Position numbers and translations under genes: made by a program
Notes under the pieces: model-generated
The model's database searches: none
Seen by the model: only the letters and a program-made list of their open reading frames with translations
What the model was told of the DNA's origin: nothing
Part shown: positions 9,173 to 17,811 of the stretch, in pieces
Position numbering within the stretch: the stretch's first letter is position 1
Layout of the letters: each line of letters starts with the position of its first letter
NCBI GenBank assembly: GCA_965261585.1
Contig: CBDHDN010000053.1
Coordinates: 44,440 to 108,439 of the forward strand
Direction of reading: 5' to 3'
Length of the DNA: 64,000 nt
Source of the DNA: CBDHDN01 sp965261585
Lineage (GTDB): Bacteria; Pseudomonadota; Alphaproteobacteria; UBA6615

Positions 9173-9197
9173 CCTGCTTTTTAGGTGAGGCGAGCCA

Positions 9198-9266
9198 GTG
9201 AAATACGGGGTTCACGTGGCGCTGTGGATGGCGCAGCAGGCGCTGAGGTGGCGAGCAGCAGCATGA
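9198..9266 (+). pseudogene. 22-codon scrap, possible start of a sugar-phosphate isomerase-like gene
   Basis: A GTG-started reading frame, VKYGVHVALWMAQQALRWRAAA, ends in TGA overlapping the ATG of the split GntR gene. The first residues resemble the N-terminus of TIM-barrel xylose-isomerase-like proteins (MKYGVH..LW). It may be the two ends of a gene joined by deletion. Weak evidence. Confidence 0.25.
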
Positions 9267-10501
9267 CGGCAACTCCCCAATTCATCCCGAAATACCGGCA
9301 GGTGTATGCGGCGCTGCGCGGCTTTACCACCGCCGCCGCCCTGGTCCACGAGCTCATGGAGGCGCGCGATGACAGACAGCTGCTGAGGTTCCAGAAGAAG
9401 CTCGCCAACCTCAAGCTCCTCATCATCGACGAGCTGGGTTTCGTGCCGCTCTCCAAGACCGGCGCCGAGTTGCTGTTCGAGGTGTTCAGCCAGCGCTACG
9501 AGCGTGGCTCGATCCTGGTGACCTCCAACCGGCCATTCGACGAGTGGACGGAGGTTTTCGGCTCAGAACGCCTGACGGGGGCGTTGCTGGACCGCCTGAC
9601 CCACCACGTCCATATCCTGGAAATGAACGGCGAAAGCTTCCGCCTCAAGCAGAGCCGAAGAAAACAGAAACCCGCAAAAAGCGCCTGAGCGGCATCCGCT
9701 TGCCCCCGTGGGCCCACAGGCCCCTCCCACGCGCGCCGCGGCCTTTGCCTGCTGAGGGGCAGTCCACGCCGCGCGTGGGTCCCTCCCGTGGACTACGGGG
9801 ACAAGCTCCTCACCGAACCAAAGTGGCCCACTTTTGCTCCGCCACATGGCCGGGTTTTACTCCGCCGTTGACAGCTGTTCTCGGTGAGCCGCATCACCGT
9901 GCGCGAGGCCCTGCAGATTCTCGAGCAGGACAGCTTCATCTCGCGCCAGCAGGGCCGCGGCACACGGGTCACCAACACGGCGCCGTTGCCGTCGAGCTGT
10001 TTCGTATCGTTCACCGACCAGATCCTGCGCCAGGGCCATCGGCTGCGTACGCAGATACTCGATGTCCGGATCCTGGATACCGAGGAGGTCGCCGGTCGAA
10101 CCAACGCGCCGTTCCGGGCCGAGGACGACATCGTATTGGTCGAGCGGCTGCGCATTGTCGACGGCAAGCCGCGCCTGCTCGGCCGGGCCTATCTCCCGCA
10201 CCGGCTGGTCATCGGCATTGGCCGGCACAGCTTCACGGAACGGGGGCCGCGTCAGTCGATGCTCTATACGCTCGGACACACTTTCGGCATCAAGATGGTG
10301 CAGGCGCGCGAGGTCATCAGTCCGACCGTGCTGGACGACAAGGACGCGGCGCTGCTCAAAGCGGCGCCCCAGGCGCCGGCGATCCGTCAGGTCTGCCAGA
10401 TGTACAACGCCCAAAGCGAGTTGGTGTTGTCCGACGAGTTCATCACGTGCGATGCGATCGAATTCGACATGACGCCGGGCAAGCACCCCGCGGCCAGCTG
10501 A
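9263..10501 (+). pseudogene. GntR-family regulator (UTRA type), split by IS21 remnant
   Basis: Bases 9263-9318 encode MTATPQFIPKYRQVYAALR, the standard start of a GntR winged-helix domain. The gene resumes after the IS21 remnant at about 9875 with LFSVSRITVREALQILEQD and the wing QQGRGT, then an intact UTRA effector domain to residue PGKHPAAS. About 20 residues of the DNA-binding domain are missing between the halves. It probably controlled the adjacent transporter or reductase genes. The second copy (63368-64000) shares the 3' part but carries an extra base. Confidence 0.8.
9319..9873 (+). mobile_element. IS21-family remnant (3' part of istB plus terminus)
   Basis: The remnant holds the C-terminal half of istB (9320-9688; LLIIDELGFVPLSKTGAELL, Walker B and sensor regions) followed by a non-coding tail whose last bases are the reverse complement of TGTCAACGGCGGAG, the end also seen at 36795. 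istA and the istB Walker A region are gone, so it is immobile on its own. It sits inside the GntR gene. Confidence 0.8.
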
Positions 10502-10804
10502 AGGAGAGGCAGTGCGCTATCGACGGTTCGGACGCTCGAGGCTGCTCGTCTCCGAGGTGATCTTCGGCGGCGGCGCCGTCGGCGGCATTCTGGTGGGTGG
10601 CGACGAGGCGACCCAGCGCGCCGCGATCCAGCGGGCGCTCGCGGCCGGCATCAACTGGATCGACACGGCGCCGGGCTACGGTCAGGGCAAATCCGAGGCG
10701 GCGGTCGGCTGGTTGCTGGCGGGCGTTGACCAACAGCCCCATGTGTCGACGAAGGTTCGGCTCGATCCGAACCGCGTCGACGACATTCCCGGCGTTACGG
10801 TAGG

Positions 10805-10850
10805 AATGCGCATTGCTGCGCACCCCCCGCGCAGATCCGGACGTGGTCGT
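10805..10850 (-). ncRNA. group II intron domain V-like hairpin
   Basis: On the minus strand GAGCCGGAT (containing the AGC triad) pairs with GTCCGGATCT across a stem-loop of TGGT/ACCA, with an AC bulge before the closing strand. It sits between the maturase stop (10866) and the intron 3' end (10794), where domains V and VI belong. The fold was judged by eye. Confidence 0.6.
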
Positions 10851-10865
10851 TGAACCATCCGGCTC

Positions 10866-12197
10866 CTACCTCGGGTGCTTGACGGCGAACCGCTGGTCCG
10901 GCCATGGGTGGCGGATGGAGGCGCGTGGCCACAGGATTTCGGTCATGCGCTCCAGTCGCTTCCAACTAAATCGGGCTCGCTGGGACCGGCGGCGTAGCGC
11001 CCGCATCCACCGGCGTTGCAGCCTGCGGAGGAACGCACGGATGAACCGGCCTGACCCTGGGACGGCAAAGTAGTTGAGCCAGCCATTGCAGACTCTCCCC
11101 AGCCACCTACCAACTTCCCAGATGTCGTGGTGCCAGCGCTTGCGAAGCACCTCGTCGATGCGCGCCAGGGTCCTGTTGACCCGTTTGGCAACCGGTTTGC
11201 GACCAAGCCGAAAGCGTCCTCTCAGGGTCGTCGTGCAATAGTGCGTGAGGCCCAGAAAGTCGAAAGTCTCCGGCTTGCCCACCCCGCGCTGGCGCCGGTT
11301 CAAATCCGCGAACCGGCCAAACTCCACGAGGCGGGTCTTGTCCTGGTGGAGGCTGAGACCGAACCGGGCCAGCCTCTCTCGAACGTCGCGGAGGTACCGC
11401 TCCGCATCCCGCTTGTGTTGGAACCCGACAACGATATCGTCAGCGTAACGGACGATGATCGCTTCGCCATCCGGGACGTTCGGGCGCCATTTCTTGTGGA
11501 ACCACACGTCGAGCACGTAATGCAGGAACACGTTCGCCAAGACGGGGGAGACTATTGCCCCCTGCGGCGTGCCCATACCCGTATCTGCCCATGACCCACT
11601 CTCTATGACGCCGGCGTTCAGCCATTTCCGGATCAGACGGATGACCCGCCTGTCTCCGATGCGGTGCTCTAGGAACGTGATCAACCCATCCCGCGGGATC
11701 GTGTCGAAGTACGCCCGGAGGTCTGCATCGACTATCCAGCTGACCTTGCGCCGTTCTATCCCGAAGGCCAGGGCATCGAGCGCATCGTGCGCCCCCCGCC
11801 CCGGTCGGAACCCGTAGCTGAAGCCAAGAAACACCACCTCGTAGATCGGTGTCAGGATCACATCCACAACCGCCTTCTGGACGACCTTGTCCTCCAGCGC
11901 CGCGATCCCGAGCGGTCGTGTCCCCCCGTCCGGCTTGGGTACCTCTACCCGCCGAACCGGTGGCGCCCGGTACGCTCCCCCTCTGTGCAGGCGCCGGTGC
12001 AGGTCGAGCAGGCGCTCATCCAGACCCTCGCCGTACATGTCCCACGTAACGCCGTCGACACCGGCTGCTGCGTCCTTCTTCAATGCGAAGTAGGCCGCAC
12101 CGAGCGCGTCCGGCGTAATGTGGTGGAAGAGCGCAGTGAGACGTTCCTTCGGGTTTCTCTCTGCAGCTTTCCGTATCCGGGCCGCCGCCTGTGGCAC
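10866..12197 (-). CDS. ltrA: group II intron reverse transcriptase/maturase
   Basis: This 443-residue intron-encoded protein has the seven RT blocks visible in order: VDGVTWD, VPKPDGGTRPLGI, the central FSYGFRPGRGAHDAL, the catalytic YADDIVVGF, and LGLTHY. It is followed by a maturase X domain (GRWLGRVCNGWLNYFAVPGSGRFIRAF). No HNH endonuclease domain follows; the protein ends after the X region, as in endonuclease-minus lineages. It lies within the intron, with about 514 nt of 5' ribozyme before the start. Confidence 0.92.
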   Translation of the reverse strand: MPQAAARIRKAAERNPKERLTALFHHITPDALGAAYFALKKDAAAGVDGVTWDMYGEGLDERLLDLHRRLHRGGAYRAPPVRRVEVPKPDGGTRPLGIAALEDKVVQKAVVDVILTPIYEVVFLGFSYGFRPGRGAHDALDALAFGIERRKVSWIVDADLRAYFDTIPRDGLITFLEHRIGDRRVIRLIRKWLNAGVIESGSWADTGMGTPQGAIVSPVLANVFLHYVLDVWFHKKWRPNVPDGEAIIVRYADDIVVGFQHKRDAERYLRDVRERLARFGLSLHQDKTRLVEFGRFADLNRRQRGVGKPETFDFLGLTHYCTTTLRGRFRLGRKPVAKRVNRTLARIDEVLRKRWHHDIWEVGRWLGRVCNGWLNYFAVPGSGRFIRAFLRRLQRRWMRALRRRSQRARFSWKRLERMTEILWPRASIRHPWPDQRFAVKHPR

Positions 12198-13430
12198 GCT
12201 TACCCGACACTGGGTTCGGCGCGTGCTTTGGCAATCCGGATTCCCTTGGTTGAGGCCCTTTCCTCCGGCGACTCCGCAGAAGCTCGCGCTCCCTTGTTCG
12301 CCGCCCTCACAGGTCGTACGGCCTCATCCGACTTCTTCAAACCGTTCATCATAGGCTTCGGTTTTCTCCATTCCCTACGCGGCCCCTTTACGACAACCGG
12401 GGCAGTTTGAAGACCTCCCAGGGTCCCAACAGAAGGCGTGCGAACGTGCATGGGTTCTCTGACACCGCGGGGCTCGCCGACATCTCACCAAAACGACGCC
12501 TGCAATATTGCCTTCGACCGATCTGAAAGCCTCGGCACCCCGGACCATCGCTTTTACGGTGCTCAATAGCCCTGCCCATCCATGCCGCTACCGACGCTTC
12601 GCCTGCCCCCTCACGGGAGCCAACGCACGGCTCGCGGAGAAACGTGGTTCGGTTACTCCTTCGTTCCGGGGGACTTGCACCCCCTACCTTCTGCCAGTTC
12701 GCCTGGCGCACCAGATCGAGGCGAGCCTCGCCGCCAGCCTCGAGCGGCTGCGGCGCGACAGCGTCGACCTCGTGCAGCTGCACAATACGATCGAGCCCCA
12801 GGTGGGCGAGCGTGCGATCACGCCCGCCCATGTCCTGGACGCCGGTGGCGTCGCCGATGGCCTGGCGGCCATGCGCGACCAGGGGCTGACCCGCTGCATC
12901 GGCATGACGGCGCTCGGCGACGCCGCCTCCTGCCGGCAGGTGCTGGACAGCGGCCGCTTCGATGCGGCCCAGGTCTACTACAACATGCTCAACCCGAGCG
13001 CCGATCGGCCGGTCCCCGGTGCCATGCCGGCGGCCTGGAGCGGCCAGCATTTCGGCGGTCTCATCGCCACCTGCCGCGCCCATGACGTGGCCGTCATGGC
13101 GATCCGCGTCCTCGCCGCCGGCATCCTCGCCACCGACACCCGCCATGGCCGCGAGAGTCTGCTGATGCGGCAAACCGACGTCGCCGCCGAAGAGGGCCGG
13201 ACGCGGGCCGTCGATGCCGCATTTGGCACGGAATACGGGACCCGGGCCCAGACCGCGATCCGCTTCGCCCTGGCCAATGACGACATCGCCGCAGCCATCA
13301 TCGGTCTGGCCGATGTCGGCCAACTGGACGAGGCCCTCGCGGCGGCGGAGAGCGGCCCCCTGCCGGCGGCGGCGCGCGCCCGGCTCGAGGCGCTCTATGC
13401 CGAGAACTTCGGGCTCTAGGCGCCCCGCTC

Positions 13431-14485
13431 TAGAGCGGGTCCGGCATAGACAGAATCAAAAAGGGGATTCCCAAGGGTCGCAAAAAGTGATTCAAGCTAT
13501 GAGCTGGGTTAAAGGAGGCCAGCCATGGATGACACGACCTTATTCGGAAGATCTTCGTGAACGAGTTGTTCGAGTTGTTGAATCGGGGACCTCTCGCAAT
13601 GCGGCGGCGAAGCAATTTGATGTGAGCATCAGCTTTGTTGTGAAGCTGATGCAGCGTTGGAAGCAGCGGGGCACGATCAAAGCCGACAAATACGGTGGCT
13701 GGAAGAAATCGAAACTGGCTCCCCATGGCGATCGCATTCGGGCTCTGGTGATGGAGAATTGCGACATCACCATTGACGAGCTTTGCGTCTTGCTGGCCGC
13801 CGAGGGGATCGAGGCGAAGCGCTCGACGCTTGGCGACTTTCTTCTGGCTCAGGGGCTGAGTCGCAAAAAAAGACAGCCCACGCCGCCGAGCAGGAGCGCC
13901 CTGACGTCGCGGCGGCGCGAGCCACTTGGCGCAACGAGCAACCTGGGCTGATTGCCGAACGGCTGGTCTTTCTCGACGAGACCTGGGCGCGGACGAACAT
14001 GGCCCGGCGTTATGGCCGGGCACCGCGCGGCGAACGGGTGGTGGCGGCCATTCCCCATGGCCACTGGAAGACAACCACGTTCATTGCCGCCCTGCGTCAC
14101 GACCGGATCACCGCGCCCTGCGTTTTCGATGGCCCGATCAACGGCGCAAGCTTCCTTGCCTGGGTCCAGCAAGCCCTGGTCCCGACCCTGTCCGCGGGCG
14201 ACATCGTCATCATGGACAACCTCTCCTCCCACAAGGTCGCCGGCGTACACGAGGCCATTGAGGCGGTCGGCGCAACCCCGCTCTACCTGCCGCCCTACAG
14301 CCCCGATCTCAATCCCATCGAACAGGTCTTCGCCAAGCTCAAAGCCATTCTCCGCAAGGTCGGCGCCAGAACCGTCGATGACCTCTGGCGGGCAATTGGA
14401 AACGCCCTCGATGAATTCTCTCCAACCGAATGCAGAAACTACCTCGTCAATGCAGGATATTCCGTCTAAACCGGATGTACTCTAG
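13431..14485 (+). mobile_element. IS630-family element, complete copy, 1055 bp
   Basis: The termini are imperfect inverted repeats (left TAGAGCGGGTCCGGCATAGA, right rc TAGAGTACATCCGGTTTAGA) beginning with TA, the family target. It encodes one transposase in two overlapping frames. It separates the aldo/keto reductase from the TIR-like gene, whose last seven codons it supplies. Confidence 0.92.
13529..14469 (+). CDS. IS630 transposase, made by -1 frameshift on an A7 run
   Basis: OrfA starts at ATG 13529 after AAAGGAGG and encodes the paired-like helix-turn-helix (MTRPYSEDLRERVVRVVESG). At 13865-13871 a run of seven A lets the ribosome slip back one base, from the frame ending RKKRQPT into the frame KKTAHAAEQ. 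That frame continues through the DDE domain: FLDETWARTNMARRYG, IVIMDNLSSHK, LPPYSPDLNPIEQVFAKLK. Programmed frameshifting is known in IS630 elements; its use here is inferred. Confidence 0.85.
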
Positions 14486-15188
14486 TGGCATGATGTGCCT
14501 GGCGCAAGAATGTTCGGATCTCCGCACGAAGGCGTTCGAGGTCAGCAATTGATGATCCTTCATCAATTTGCCCAAGCTTCTCAAGGATAGCGTTGCCGGT
14601 GTCGATGAGGCGGGACGCGCCAGAAAGAAGGAACGCACGGTTCGTGCGTTCAAAGGCAATACCGCAATCGATAGAACGAGCCGCTAGTGCGACACTGAGA
14701 ACGTTGTCCTCCAGATTCACAAGTTGGTCGATTTCCTCGACTGCTTGGTGAAGCTTGACGCGGAACTGGTCTTCATCGGTCGGGTCGTAGCTTAGCCAGT
14801 CGGTGCGCGTCAGATCTGACGGTGCCATCGCTTGCTCTGACTTCACTATAACAAGAGGTTTTCCGCACATTGCCGCGAAACCAAGTTCAAGTGTGATGTT
14901 TGCCAATGCGCCCAGACGAGTCTCGTGTGAGAAAACCGCGACGGTGAAGCCGGTTGACCGAATGAGTCCCAGAATACGTTATAGATAGTCCATGCGGCCA
15001 GTTGACTGGTTTGCATCAATCGTCTTAATGCCGTGCGCCTCGAAGACATCACAGATGCTTCTTGTCATCTCCAGATCGACTGCGGGGGGCGATCCGAGTT
15101 GGCGCATGATAAACGCATGCCGTGGCATCAACGTACGAGGAGGAGAGTCAAGTATGGCTTCTGAGAGTGGCGAGAAGACTAACGGCAC
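14466..15188 (-). pseudogene. TIR/nucleoside deoxyribosyltransferase-like protein, broken
   Basis: One frame encodes MPRHAFIMRQLGSPPAVDLE (ATG at 15128; a GTG at 15188 is possible), ICDVFEAHGIKTIDANQSTGR, then TAA at 14979-14981, then RILGLIRSTGFTVAVFSHETR and NITLELGFAAMCGKPLVIVKSE. The alternating strand/helix plan and the ELGFA...GKPLVIV block resemble the Rossmann-like TIR and deoxyribosyltransferase folds that cleave nucleotides. The last seven residues come from the IS630 end, so the C-terminus is also cut. The fold assignment is by pattern only. Confidence 0.55.
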
Positions 15189-15367
15189 TATTTCTTCTTT
15201 CGGGAGACGACCCTGATGCCCTTGTACGGCCCAGGAGGTTTCTTTTGGTCGACGATTCTGCCTGTTTTTGTGTCGATTTTGACATATTTCCCTGTGACCG
15301 GATTTCTTGCCTGAGCCCGACCTTTTACTGCGCCTACGCGACTAGACTGCCCAGTGTTCTTTGCCAT
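15188..15367 (-). CDS. 59-residue basic protein upstream of the TIR-like gene
   Basis: The sequence begins MAKNTGQSSRVGAVKGRAQA, then RNPVTGKYVKIDTKTGRIVD, and ends in a lysine-rich tail RVVSRKKK. It resembles a widespread family of tiny basic proteins with a core NPxTGxxxKxDxxTGR, often found beside toxin-like or defence genes. Its TAG touches the GTG candidate start of the next gene, suggesting an operon. Function unknown; nucleic-acid binding is plausible from charge (inference). Confidence 0.65.
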   Translation of the reverse strand: MAKNTGQSSRVGAVKGRAQARNPVTGKYVKIDTKTGRIVDQKKPPGPYKGIRVVSRKKK

Positions 15368-15552
15368 TGGCTTCTCTCAAGTCCGAGTGCTGGCCCGGGT
15401 GGGAGCATATCATGGGAGAGCCCGGGTTCAGATAGTGGATGGTGGCTGAAGGTGGATGCGTCGGTCGCCATGGCGGTCATCGGCAAAGTCGGTAGGCTGG
15501 CGAGCCGTTCGTCGAGTCGGAGTGAGTTGGTGAGCTATCCGGAGGCCACAAA

Positions 15553-16534
15553 ATGAGCACGATATCGGCATGTCAGACGTACTTCGATGCCTGGAACAAG
15601 CGTGATGGGGCGGCGTTGACGGCGACGTTCGCCGATGGCGGCACCTACAGCGACCCGGCCTCGGGGGAGATCCCGGCGGCGGGTGTTGCCGGCTATGCCG
15701 GGGGGCTGTGGCAGGCGTTTCCCGATCTGCATTTCGACATCGTCAGCCTCGCGCAGACGGGCGAGGACGCGGCCGCGGCCGAATGGGTGATGCACGGCGT
15801 GAATCAGGGGTCGTTCCGTGGGCTGCCGCCGACCGGCAAGTCGGTCACCGTGCCGGGCGCCGACTTCATCGCCGTGGCGGGGGACAAGGTCAAGTCGGTC
15901 AGGGGCTATTTCGACAGCCGCGCGGTGCCTGCGCAGCTTGGCCTGCAGGTCGTCGTCCAGCCCGCGGCGATCGGGCCGTTCGCGTTCGGCACGTCGGTCT
16001 CGGTCCGGTCCGGCCGGCCCATGCGCCCAGGCGCGTTCGCGGTCACGAAGCTGGAGGTCCGGGGCGAGGCGGAGATCGAGCAGGTGCGCCAGTACAGCCG
16101 TCAGGTCGCGACCGACATGCTGGGGATGGACGGCTTCATCGGCTTCGTCGGCGCCACCGTCGGCTCGGCGATGATGACGACGACGGCCTGGGAGACGCCG
16201 GTGGTTCGATGCTGACGGATGGTTCCCATCCGTCGGCTGAATCGAACCACCAGATTATTGATTCTGTGGGCTGATTCACCTGACGCTTGGGAACCAAGCG
16301 TCAGGATCAGACCACCAGCAGGTCGCCCAGATCGGCGAGACCGCGGCCCACCGCGAGGCGGTTGGCAAGTTCTTCGGGCCCGCGCTTGCCGCCGAGGGCT
16401 GGACCAGCGTCTGGGTGCCGCACCACATCAACCCGCTGATGCTCCGCTGCGACGCCTGCGGCACCATGCAGCACACGACCGACGGCCAGACGACGGGCAG
16501 CTGCGGTGCGCGTGAGGCAAAGCCCTACAGGTAG
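15553..16534 (+). pseudogene. SnoaL/ester-cyclase-like protein with C-terminal Cys pair, split by hairpin repeat
   Basis: Residues 1-115 form a SnoaL/NTF2-like domain (YFDAWNKRDGAALTATFADGG, DLHFDIVSL), followed by a ferredoxin-like dimeric part ending MMTTTAWETP at 16200. A 115-bp repeat occupies 16201-16315. The frame then resumes as QVAQIGETAAHREAVGKFFG, WTSVWVPHHINPLM, CDACGTM and ends at TAG 16532-16534. The repeat introduces its own stop (VVRC then TGA). The full protein would be about 288 residues; the CDAC pair may bind metal. Confidence 0.7.
16201..16315 (+). repeat. double-hairpin miniature repeat, family A, copy 1
   Basis: About 115 bp with two strong dyads: GGTGGTTCGAT...ATCGAACCACC enclosing CTGACGGATGG/CCATCCGTCGG, and CTGACGCTTGG/CCAAGCGTCAG. 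The copy at 35607-35723 has the same plan in reverse orientation, and a half copy lies at 36156-36178. It contains no coding sequence. Confidence 0.8.
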
Positions 16535-16594
16535 GGCGCCGGGGCCCGGAATCGCGAAATCGGAGTCTTACCCCCCACGCCGACCCTCCCCCAC

Positions 16595-16615
16595 AAGGCC
16601 CCACAAGGGGGCCTT
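16595..16615. terminator. possible bidirectional terminator hairpin
   Basis: AAGGCCCC-ACAAG-GGGGCCTT forms a perfect 8-bp stem between two convergent genes. There is no U-tract, so an intrinsic terminator is uncertain. The surrounding C- and G-rich blocks may simply be an intergenic repeat. Confidence 0.35.
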
Positions 16616-16703
16616 GGCACAAGGGGGGAGGGAGCAGCATGATGCCACGATGCTCGTGGGGAGAGGGCTGGGGGGTTGAGTCACAAGGCTACGGCAACGG
16701 GCG

Positions 16704-17228
16704 CTATGTCGTGGTGCCGGGTTTGACGATGGTCAGGGGCGCCCGCTGGCCGGCCTCGTAGTGGCCGGGCACGAAGCAGCCGAGCTCCCATTCGCCCTCC
16801 AGGCCTTGCGGGATCCAGACGTGCAGCTCGCCGAATGGCTGCGGCATCGTTTCGCCGTCCCACGGCGGCAGGTGCAGGCCCAGGAAGCCGTGGCGCCGAT
16901 GCCGGCCCGGCTGGCCCGGGGCTTGGGGCGCGAACAGGTTCTCGGCGTAGAGGCCGGTTTCCGGGTCGGGGTCGCGGCCGAAATGGACCTCGTGGCCGAC
17001 AAAGCCCTCGTTGACGAAGCGGATGAGATGGGGCCGGCCGGTCTCGAGCACGAGCGGGCCGTTGTCGACCCCGCCGGGACCACGGAAGTAGAACTCGCCG
17101 ACGATGATCGTCAGGTCGGCCGGCGTGCCGTGAGCGGAGTGCGCACGAACGGCCCTCGTCCTGCCGATCATCGGCAGCGAAAACGCCGACAGCAGACCGG
17201 CGGCGAAGGCGCGGCGGTTGATCCTCAT
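16704..17228 (-). CDS. exported cupredoxin-domain protein
   Basis: This 174-residue protein begins MRINRRAFAAGLLSAFSLP, a twin-arginine-type signal. The mature part is a cupredoxin fold: the first copper His is likely in GFVGHEVHFGRD and the C-terminal loop is GCFVPGHYEAGQRAPLTIV with Cys and His ligands. The fourth ligand position is Gln rather than Met. An electron-transfer or copper-handling role is likely. It is divergent from the SHOCT protein gene, with which it shares a 190-bp promoter region. Confidence 0.8.
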   Translation of the reverse strand: MRINRRAFAAGLLSAFSLPMIGRTRAVRAHSAHGTPADLTIIVGEFYFRGPGGVDNGPLVLETGRPHLIRFVNEGFVGHEVHFGRDPDPETGLYAENLFAPQAPGQPGRHRRHGFLGLHLPPWDGETMPQPFGELHVWIPQGLEGEWELGCFVPGHYEAGQRAPLTIVKPGTTT

Positions 17229-17419
17229 GTTTTACATCCTTGCTGTTGCCTCACGCCTACGGTCCGACGGCGCGGCGCGGCGCGCTCTGACATGGGTCAA
17301 TCACCGCGCGCACATCGGCACGGCACGCCCTTTTGACGTGCATCAATGCCGCGGCGCGACGGGCAAGATGTGATGTCTCAGCAGGTCGTCCATCCCGGGC
17401 CGCCGGAAAAAGTGGGGCC

Positions 17420-17761
17420 ATGACGATGATGGCAAGGACTTGGCTCGTGCTGCTTCCCGCTGTGATCTTGTCGCGGCGGGCGCTGGCGCAGCCCTTCCCC
17501 GAACACGGACATTTCTTCGGCGGCGACGGCTTCGGCTTCGGCGCGATGATGTTGTTGGGCCCGTTGTCGGCGGCGCTTTTTCTCGCCGTGGTCGTCGCCA
17601 TCATCGTGCTGCTGGTGCGCTGGCTCGGCGATGGGCGCGGCTACGCGGGCGGCCCGCCGCCCAGGGCGCGGTCCCCGCTCGACATCCTGGGGGAGCGGTT
17701 TGCGCGTGGCGAAATCGACAAGGACGAGTTCGGTGAGCGGCGCCGCGCGCTGGGAGAGTAG
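17420..17761 (+). CDS. SHOCT-domain membrane protein
   Basis: This 113-residue protein (ATG 17420) has a signal-like N-terminus, a single strong membrane span (LSAALFLAVVVAIIVLLVRWL) and a C-terminal SHOCT motif (DILGERFARGEIDKDEFGERRRAL). Such proteins occur next to copper and cupredoxin genes in many proteobacteria, matching the divergent neighbour. Confidence 0.82.
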   Translation: MTMMARTWLVLLPAVILSRRALAQPFPEHGHFFGGDGFGFGAMMLLGPLSAALFLAVVVAIIVLLVRWLGDGRGYAGGPPPRARSPLDILGERFARGEIDKDEFGERRRALGE

Positions 17762-17811
17762 CGGAGGATCGGCGTCGGGCCCGCTTCAGCGGCTCATCTT
17801 CGGCTTCCGCC

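Larger units (their letters stand above)
10794..12711 (-). mobile_element. group II intron, 1918 bp
   Basis: Boundaries come from comparison with the uninterrupted reductase copy. Read on the minus strand, the element begins GTGCG (12711-12707), the group II 5' consensus, and ends in AC at 10794, matching the AY rule. It encodes a reverse transcriptase/maturase, and a domain V-like hairpin lies close to the 3' end. No target-site duplication is present, as expected for retrohoming. Confidence 0.93.
10512..13419 (+). pseudogene. aldo/keto reductase, split by an antisense group II intron (copy 1)
   Basis: Exon-like parts 10512-10793 and 12712-13419 join exactly to give the 329-residue protein seen whole at 62368-63357: MRYRRFGRSRLLVSEVIFGGGAVGG, the catalytic Asp/Tyr region INWIDTAPGYGQGKS, and the C-terminal NADPH-binding end. 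The intron lies on the opposite strand, so transcripts of this gene would carry its complement and could not be spliced. This copy is therefore inactive. It follows the GntR gene by 10 bases in the same orientation. Confidence 0.9.

Noticed and set aside
7506..9188. 560-codon frame that appears to fuse a protein to the ABC ATPase
   Set aside because: The first 200 codons are an off-frame reading of the permease; the real ATPase start is ATG 8121 overlapping the permease stop.
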